Origin: UBA6821 sp044236545
GTDB lineage: Bacteria > Verrucomicrobiota > Verrucomicrobiia > Chthoniobacterales > UBA6821
Direction: 5' to 3'
Assembly (NCBI GenBank): GCA_044236545.1
Contig: JBIIGI010000054.1
Location: forward strand, 1 to 17,515
DNA length: 17,515 bases
The position numbers were made by a program, and so were the translations under genes. Positions within the stretch are counted from its first letter, which is position 1. Each line of letters opens with the position of its first letter. The notes below the pieces were generated by a model, which was not told where the DNA came from, did no database searches, and was given only the letters and a program-made list of their open reading frames with translations. Positions 15,883 through 17,515 of this stretch are shown here, one piece after another.

Positions 15883-17279
15883 GCGGCGGGGGATGGATCG
15901 AAGATTTTTCCCGGATTGAGTATGCCCCTGGGATCGAAGGAGCGCTTCATGCGGCGCATGACCTCGACATTGAGTTCCCCGACGGCTCCGGGGAGAAAGG
16001 CCTTCTTGGCCACCCCGACACCATGCTCGCCGGTGATCGTGCCGCCGAGTTCCACCGCCTTGGCGAAGATCTCCTTCATCGCCTCCTCCACACGGTGCAT
16101 CTGCTCTTCATCCTTTTCGTTGGTTAGGAAGGTGGGGTGCAGGTTGCCGTCGCCCATGTGGCCGAAGGTGCCGATCCGGAGCTGGTGACGCTCCGCCACC
16201 TCCTGGATGTGCCGGACCATCTCGGGAAGGCGGTCGCGCGGGACGGTGGCATCCTCAAGGATGGTGGTGGGTCCGACGCGGGCGAGCGCCGAGAAGGCGG
16301 TGCGGCGCGCGGCGGCGAGTCCGGCCGCCTGTTCCTGCGTGGAGGCGGTCTCCACCGAGGAGGCCCCGTGAGAGAGGGCGATCTCCTTCATGGCGGCGGC
16401 CTCCTCCTCGACGGCGGCGGAATGTCCGTCGCTCTCGATAAGGAGAAGCGCCTCCGCTTCGCGGGGAAGCCCGATGGATGCGTAATCCTCGACGCAGTTG
16501 ATGGTGACGCGGTCGAGGAACTCCAGGGTGCACGGGATGATCTTCGCGGAGATGATCGCCGAGACGGTGCGCGCGGCGTTCTCCATGTCGTCGTAGACGG
16601 CAAGCATCGTCTTCCGCGCAGCCGGAGGCGGGATCAATTTCAGCAGGACCTTGGTGATGACCCCGAGGGTTCCCTCCGAACCGATGAAGAGATCGCGCAG
16701 GCTGTAGCCCGCCACATCCTTGACGCACTTGTTACCGGTCCAGATCACCTCCCCGTCGGGGAGGACCACCTCCAGACCCATCACGTAGTTGCGGGTCACC
16801 CCGTACTTGAGGCCGCGGAGTCCGCCGGAGTTCTCCGCCACGTTCCCGCCGATCGTGGAGATCTTCATGGAGCCGGGGTCCGGCGGGTAGAAGAGACCGG
16901 CCCCGGAGGCCGCCTCGGCGATCGCGGCGGTGATGGCGCCCGCCTCGGCAAGCAGGGTCAGGTTGGCCGGGTCCAGCTCGAGAATCCTGTTCATCTGCGA
17001 GAGGCAGAGGAGGATGCATCCCGGGGTCGGGAGGCTTCCCCCGCTGAGTCCTGTGCCCGATCCCCGCGTGACGACGGGGATGCCGCGCCCCGATGCGAAT
17101 CGGAGCACTTCGGAGACCTCGGCGGTCGATCGGGCAAAGACCACCACGCCGGGAACCTGCTGGAGCGCGGCCGTGCCGTCGTAGGAATAGGCAAGTAGTT
17201 CCTCGGCTTCCGACCTGACGTCCAGGTCCGGATGGACCCTCAGGAGTTCCCCTCGCAGCGAGGAGTTGTCGTTAGTCAT
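15879..17279 (-). CDS. glcD: FAD-linked glycolate/2-hydroxyacid oxidase subunit
   Basis: The product has 466 residues. Residues about 40-220 are the PCMH-type FAD-binding domain, with VVTRGSGTGLSGGSLPTPGC (69-88), the SMKISTIGGNVAENSGGLRG stretch (137-156) and GSEGTLGVITK (200-210). Residues about 225-460 are the FAD-oxidase C-terminal domain with the conserved FGHMGDGNLHP (372-382) and GEHGVGVAKK (417-426). This is the classic GlcD layout and length. The enzyme oxidises a 2-hydroxyacid to a 2-oxoacid. With glcF it forms a two-subunit system lacking glcE. It starts 28 nt after the kinase stop codon and overlaps glcF, so the three genes look like one operon. D-lactate dehydrogenase is an alternative activity. 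Confidence 0.94.
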   Translation of the reverse strand: MTNDNSSLRGELLRVHPDLDVRSEAEELLAYSYDGTAALQQVPGVVVFARSTAEVSEVLRFASGRGIPVVTRGSGTGLSGGSLPTPGCILLCLSQMNRILELDPANLTLLAEAGAITAAIAEAASGAGLFYPPDPGSMKISTIGGNVAENSGGLRGLKYGVTRNYVMGLEVVLPDGEVIWTGNKCVKDVAGYSLRDLFIGSEGTLGVITKVLLKLIPPPAARKTMLAVYDDMENAARTVSAIISAKIIPCTLEFLDRVTINCVEDYASIGLPREAEALLLIESDGHSAAVEEEAAAMKEIALSHGASSVETASTQEQAAGLAAARRTAFSALARVGPTTILEDATVPRDRLPEMVRHIQEVAERHQLRIGTFGHMGDGNLHPTFLTNEKDEEQMHRVEEAMKEIFAKAVELGGTITGEHGVGVAKKAFLPGAVGELNVEVMRRMKRSFDPRGILNPGKIFDPSPAA

Positions 17280-17307
17280 GACGGGTCAGGATACCACCGG
17301 CGTTTTT

Positions 17308-17515
17308 CTACACAAAACCAAAACGATCCGCCAAGCCGAGGCACTCAGGGAGCGGTTTCATGCCGTTGGACGTGGTCGCATCGCTTAGCGAGGCGGCGGC
17401 GGCGCAGACTCCGTAAAGGAGGGCCCGCGCAGGCGTCTCCCCCTCGTGAAGCGCGAAGAGGACGCCGGCGGCGAAGGCATCACCCGCCCCGACTGTGCCT
17501 CGGATCCAACCGTCG
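17308..17515 (-). CDS. PfkB/ribokinase-family sugar kinase, C-terminal part only
   Basis: The open frame enters from the right edge and ends at a TAG, leaving 69 residues. GTVGAGDAFAAGVLFALHEG is the C-terminal PfkB signature; the Asp of GAGD is the catalytic base that activates the sugar hydroxyl, and the Gly-rich stretch makes the anion hole. PfkB kinases phosphorylate sugars or nucleosides with ATP; the substrate cannot be told from this part. It is the most upstream visible member of the glcD-glcF-mannosidase-DUF5107 string, 28 nt before glcD. Its start lies outside the window. Confidence 0.88.
   Translation of the reverse strand, partial: DGWIRGTVGAGDAFAAGVLFALHEGETPARALLYGVCAAAASLSDATTSNGMKPLPECLGLADRFGFV

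Overview
The window looks like a carbohydrate-use region of a high-GC Verrucomicrobiota bacterium (Opitutales or Terrimicrobium-like). This is inferred from gene content: a PEP-CTERM sorted protein, large secreted DUF6259-type glycosidase-like enzymes, LacI and AraC regulators next to sugar genes, GH38 and DUF5107 proteins, and start codons with no visible Shine-Dalgarno sequence. No rRNA or tRNA is seen, so the phylum call is not proven.

Region 1 (1-5652, minus strand). A TIM-barrel protein runs off the left edge. Just 5' of it lies a broken GH3 beta-glycosidase N-terminus. Next come a 957-residue secreted glycosidase-like protein and a 173-residue secreted protein that repeats one of its beta-sandwich domains. 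Last is a PEP-CTERM protein followed by a strong intrinsic terminator. Together they look like a secreted module for binding and cutting polysaccharide.

Region 2 (5653-8385). A LacI-family gene is divergent from the PEP-CTERM gene. The shared intergenic region has a perfect 17-bp operator-like palindrome and a second, unrelated palindrome. A 355-bp MITE-like element with terminal inverted repeats sits exactly on the lacI stop codon. Then come a heptanucleotide tandem repeat, an AraC-family regulator and its divergent promoter region.

Region 3 (8386-9924). A 475-residue ferritin-like protein with two ExxH motifs is followed by a short relic of a second LacI-family gene, closely similar to the intact one.

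Region 4 (9925-17515, minus strand). A tight gene string reads, in order of transcription: PfkB sugar kinase (cut by the right edge), glcD, glcF (GTGA overlap), GH38 alpha-mannosidase and a DUF5107 protein. It suggests sugar phosphorylation, 2-hydroxyacid oxidation and mannoside hydrolysis under shared control.

The two gene relics and the MITE suggest an accessory locus that has been rearranged. I did not find a defence system, CRISPR array or biosynthetic cluster. The least explained items are the MITE-like element with its folded core, the ferritin-like protein, and the terminator placed a few bases before a start codon.
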